Positions 41,978 to 43,154 of a DNA stretch of 43,154 nt are shown here, piece after piece. Under the pieces are notes generated by a model. That model was not told the DNA's origin and made no database searches. It saw only the letters and a list, made by a program, of their open reading frames with translations. The DNA comes from Candidatus Zipacnadum vermilionense. GTDB lineage: Bacteria > Armatimonadota > Zipacnadia > Zipacnadales > Zipacnadaceae. The first letter of the stretch is position 1. Each line of letters opens with the position of its first letter. The stretch lies in assembly GCA_029821755.1 (NCBI GenBank), contig JALGSV010000029.1:1-43154 (forward strand), read 5' to 3'. The translations under genes and the position numbers were made by a program.

Positions 41978-42356
41978 GCATGGCGGCAGAACGTCTCAAG
42001 AAGTCAGGCCGCCCTCGGTAGGTATGACAATGTTCCCGTCCAACAACCAACGACCGTTTACTTTCTGGTAGGGAACCCGGCGGGCGCCGCGGCGGCGGTG
42101 ATGCTGCGATGCGGCAGCGGATAGGCCTTGCACCCAACGGCGAGATTTGGTAGAATCACGCCACTTCCTGGCAGAAGTGGGTGCGGTGCGATGGGGCTGC
42201 ATTCGGGCTGCGATGTTAGAGTGTAGTTGCTGTGAATGCGGCGCCCGCCGAGCTCTTCGTCGTCCCCCCTCGACGTAACCGACAACCGACTAGAAACATA
42301 TCGTTTCGCGTGGCGCGGGCTTCTCTAGCCCGCGTTTTGCGTGTGTGGACCATTCT

Positions 42357-42407
42357 GCACCGGTGAGACGCTAGTGCCACCGGCGGGGCCGGGCTGGAAG
42401 CCCGGCC
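42357..42407. repeat. REP-like palindromes downstream of rsmH
   Basis: GCACCGGTGAGACGCTAGTG at 42357-42376 is a variant of the unit at 11148-11167. It is followed by GGCCGGGCT-GGA-AGCCCGGCC at 42387-42407, a 9-bp hairpin sharing its GGGCTGGAAGCCC core with the element between murE and murF. They lie just beyond the rsmH stop in the minus direction. Confidence 0.65.
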
Positions 42408-42413
42408 TACGAA

Positions 42414-43154
42414 CTACAACTTCACCGCGGCCTGCAGGCGGCAAGTGCGGACGGCGGGGTTGCGGTGGATCTCCTCTTCGTCCGGCGCTAGCGGTCCTCG
42501 GGTCAGGACCTGCACCAGCGGCTGTTTGCCGCAAGTGCAGGGGAGGGCGGGAAGGCAAGTGCAAGGTCGTTGCAGGCCACGGAGCGTCTGGCGGACTAGC
42601 CCATGTTCATGTCCGGCCCAGGTCAGGACGACGAGTCGCCCTACCCCTGGTCTCAGCACACGTACTACTGCCTGCAACCCCCGACTGATTTCCTCGAGTT
42701 CGTCATTTACTGCGATTCGGAGGGCCATGAGCCACGGGGTGGCCGGGTGTCGCTTCTTTCCCCGGTCCCTGGCCCCGCCCACCGCTGCTGCGATCGCTGC
42801 GGCGAGTTGTTGCGTTGAATTGATCGTGCGCCCTTCCTCCCTACGGGCCACAATCGCCCGGGCAACCCGCCTTGCCTCCCGCCCTCGACCCAAAAACGCG
42901 AAGACTTCCAGAAGCTGCGCCACTGAGTAGTGGTTCACCATCTCGGCCACGTCCGGCCCCGGCTCCCGCGGGTCCATTTTCATGGAAAAACCCGCACTGT
43001 CGAAGGAGAAGCCGCGCTGTGGGTCGAGTAGCTGATCGCGTGACAGACCCGTGTCCATCAACGCTCCGTCGAGCCACTCGATCCCCGCGGTGCGCACCAC
43101 CTCGTCCACGGCGCTGAAGCGCGAGTGCACCAGGCGGAACCGTCCCGCGTAGGG
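42414..43154 (-). CDS. rsmH: RsmH (MraW), 16S rRNA m4C1402 methyltransferase, 5' end outside window
   Basis: The C-terminal 246 codons of the SAM-dependent enzyme that methylates C1402 of 16S rRNA. The frame is open to the window edge and continues upstream (YAGRFRLVHSRFSAVDEV), so the first 60-70 residues with the SAM-binding GxGxG loop are not seen. Diagnostic segments: PQRGFSFDSAG, MKMDPR, HPATPWLMALRIAVNDELEE and, at the end, CTCGKQPLVQVLTRGPLAP with EEEIHRNP. The usual SFHSLED motif reads TWAGHEHG, a clear divergence. It is the first dcw gene visible. Confidence 0.92.
   Translation of the reverse strand, partial: PYAGRFRLVHSRFSAVDEVVRTAGIEWLDGALMDTGLSRDQLLDPQRGFSFDSAGFSMKMDPREPGPDVAEMVNHYSVAQLLEVFAFLGRGREARRVARAIVARREEGRTINSTQQLAAAIAAAVGGARDRGKKRHPATPWLMALRIAVNDELEEISRGLQAVVRVLRPGVGRLVVLTWAGHEHGLVRQTLRGLQRPCTCLPALPCTCGKQPLVQVLTRGPLAPDEEEIHRNPAVRTCRLQAAVKL

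Larger units (their letters stand above)
41923..42413. other. Long gap between rsmH and ftsL with repeats
   Basis: Genes in this position usually abut, but here 491 bases intervene. They hold a heptamer repeat at 41936-41977, a 7-bp hairpin at 42161-42180 (CCACTTC/GAAGTGG), an 8-bp hairpin at 42314-42334 followed by TTTT on the plus strand, a repeat unit at 42357-42383 related to the one near 11148, and a GGCCGGGCT hairpin at 42387-42407. A minus-strand frame ending at 41996 contains a protein-like end (VPYQKVNGRWLLDGNIVIP), but I find no good start or family, so I do not call it. Confidence 0.6.

Noticed and set aside
41996-42202. 68-residue minus-strand open frame in the rsmH-ftsL gap
   Set aside because: Its last 25 residues look protein-like, but the N-terminal part does not, there is no ribosome site, and I recognise no family. 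It is mentioned in the gap entry only.

Overview
The window is a GC-rich bacterial chromosome fragment without rRNA, tRNA, CRISPR or intact transposon. Three things hint at the host: murein genes with a meso-diaminopimelate-type MurE, large OPT-like (DUF6785-type) membrane proteins, and an anaerobe-type cluster of iron-sulfur ATPases and NifX-like proteins. I would guess a deep-branching, probably anaerobic or facultative lineage such as Armatimonadota or a neighbouring phylum. This is inference from gene content only; no marker gene settles it.

Region 1 (about 0.5-8.1 kb, minus strand) is an operon resembling the 'orange protein' (ORP) / COG1433-COG1149 clusters of anaerobes. In transcription order it holds a PadR regulator with a Cys-rich N-terminus, a NifX-like protein, a COG1237-type metallo-beta-lactamase-fold hydrolase, a small Trp/Gly-rich protein, two tandemly duplicated NifX-like proteins, a MinD-like ATPase with an inserted ferredoxin domain and a C-terminal zinc ribbon, a DUF5320-type small protein, a radical SAM protein, a second ferredoxin-MinD ATPase and an Mrp/NBP35 ATPase. 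Two matching palindromes (TATG-N7-CATA), one in the padR promoter and one before the first nifX-like gene, look like PadR operators. Two genes here have in-frame stops just before a coiled-coil tail. A truncated SpoIIAA-like gene abuts the padR promoter, which suggests that the cluster's edge is a rearrangement junction.

Region 2 (8.6-16.3 kb) has a secreted heparinase II/III-like protein with a one-base frameshift (plus strand). It is followed by four minus-strand metabolic genes: an M20 peptidase/deacylase, a class III aminotransferase, a D-2-hydroxyacid dehydrogenase and a Gfo/Idh/MocA oxidoreductase. Extragenic palindromes of REP/BIME type lie between them, and one palindrome sits inside the Gfo/Idh reading frame.

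Region 3 (16.6-31.7 kb, plus strand) is the most unusual part. It holds two OPT-like polytopic membrane proteins, a 1690-residue protein that joins a degenerate M28-peptidase-like ectodomain to an FtsX-type permease, a second FtsX/MacB-type permease, two LolD/MacB-type ATPases and a large glycoside-hydrolase-like protein. I read the first six as one envelope transport or signalling system: an ABC machine with two different permeases and two ATPases, co-encoded with two OPT-like proteins. To my knowledge this system has not been characterised.

Region 4 (31.9-43.2 kb, minus strand) is a division and cell-wall (dcw) cluster in the order rsmH-ftsL-ftsI-murE-murF-mraY-murD-ftsW-murG. It ends in a strong intrinsic terminator. 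A second terminator followed by a candidate promoter lies between ftsL and ftsI. murC, ddl and ftsQAZ are not in the window.
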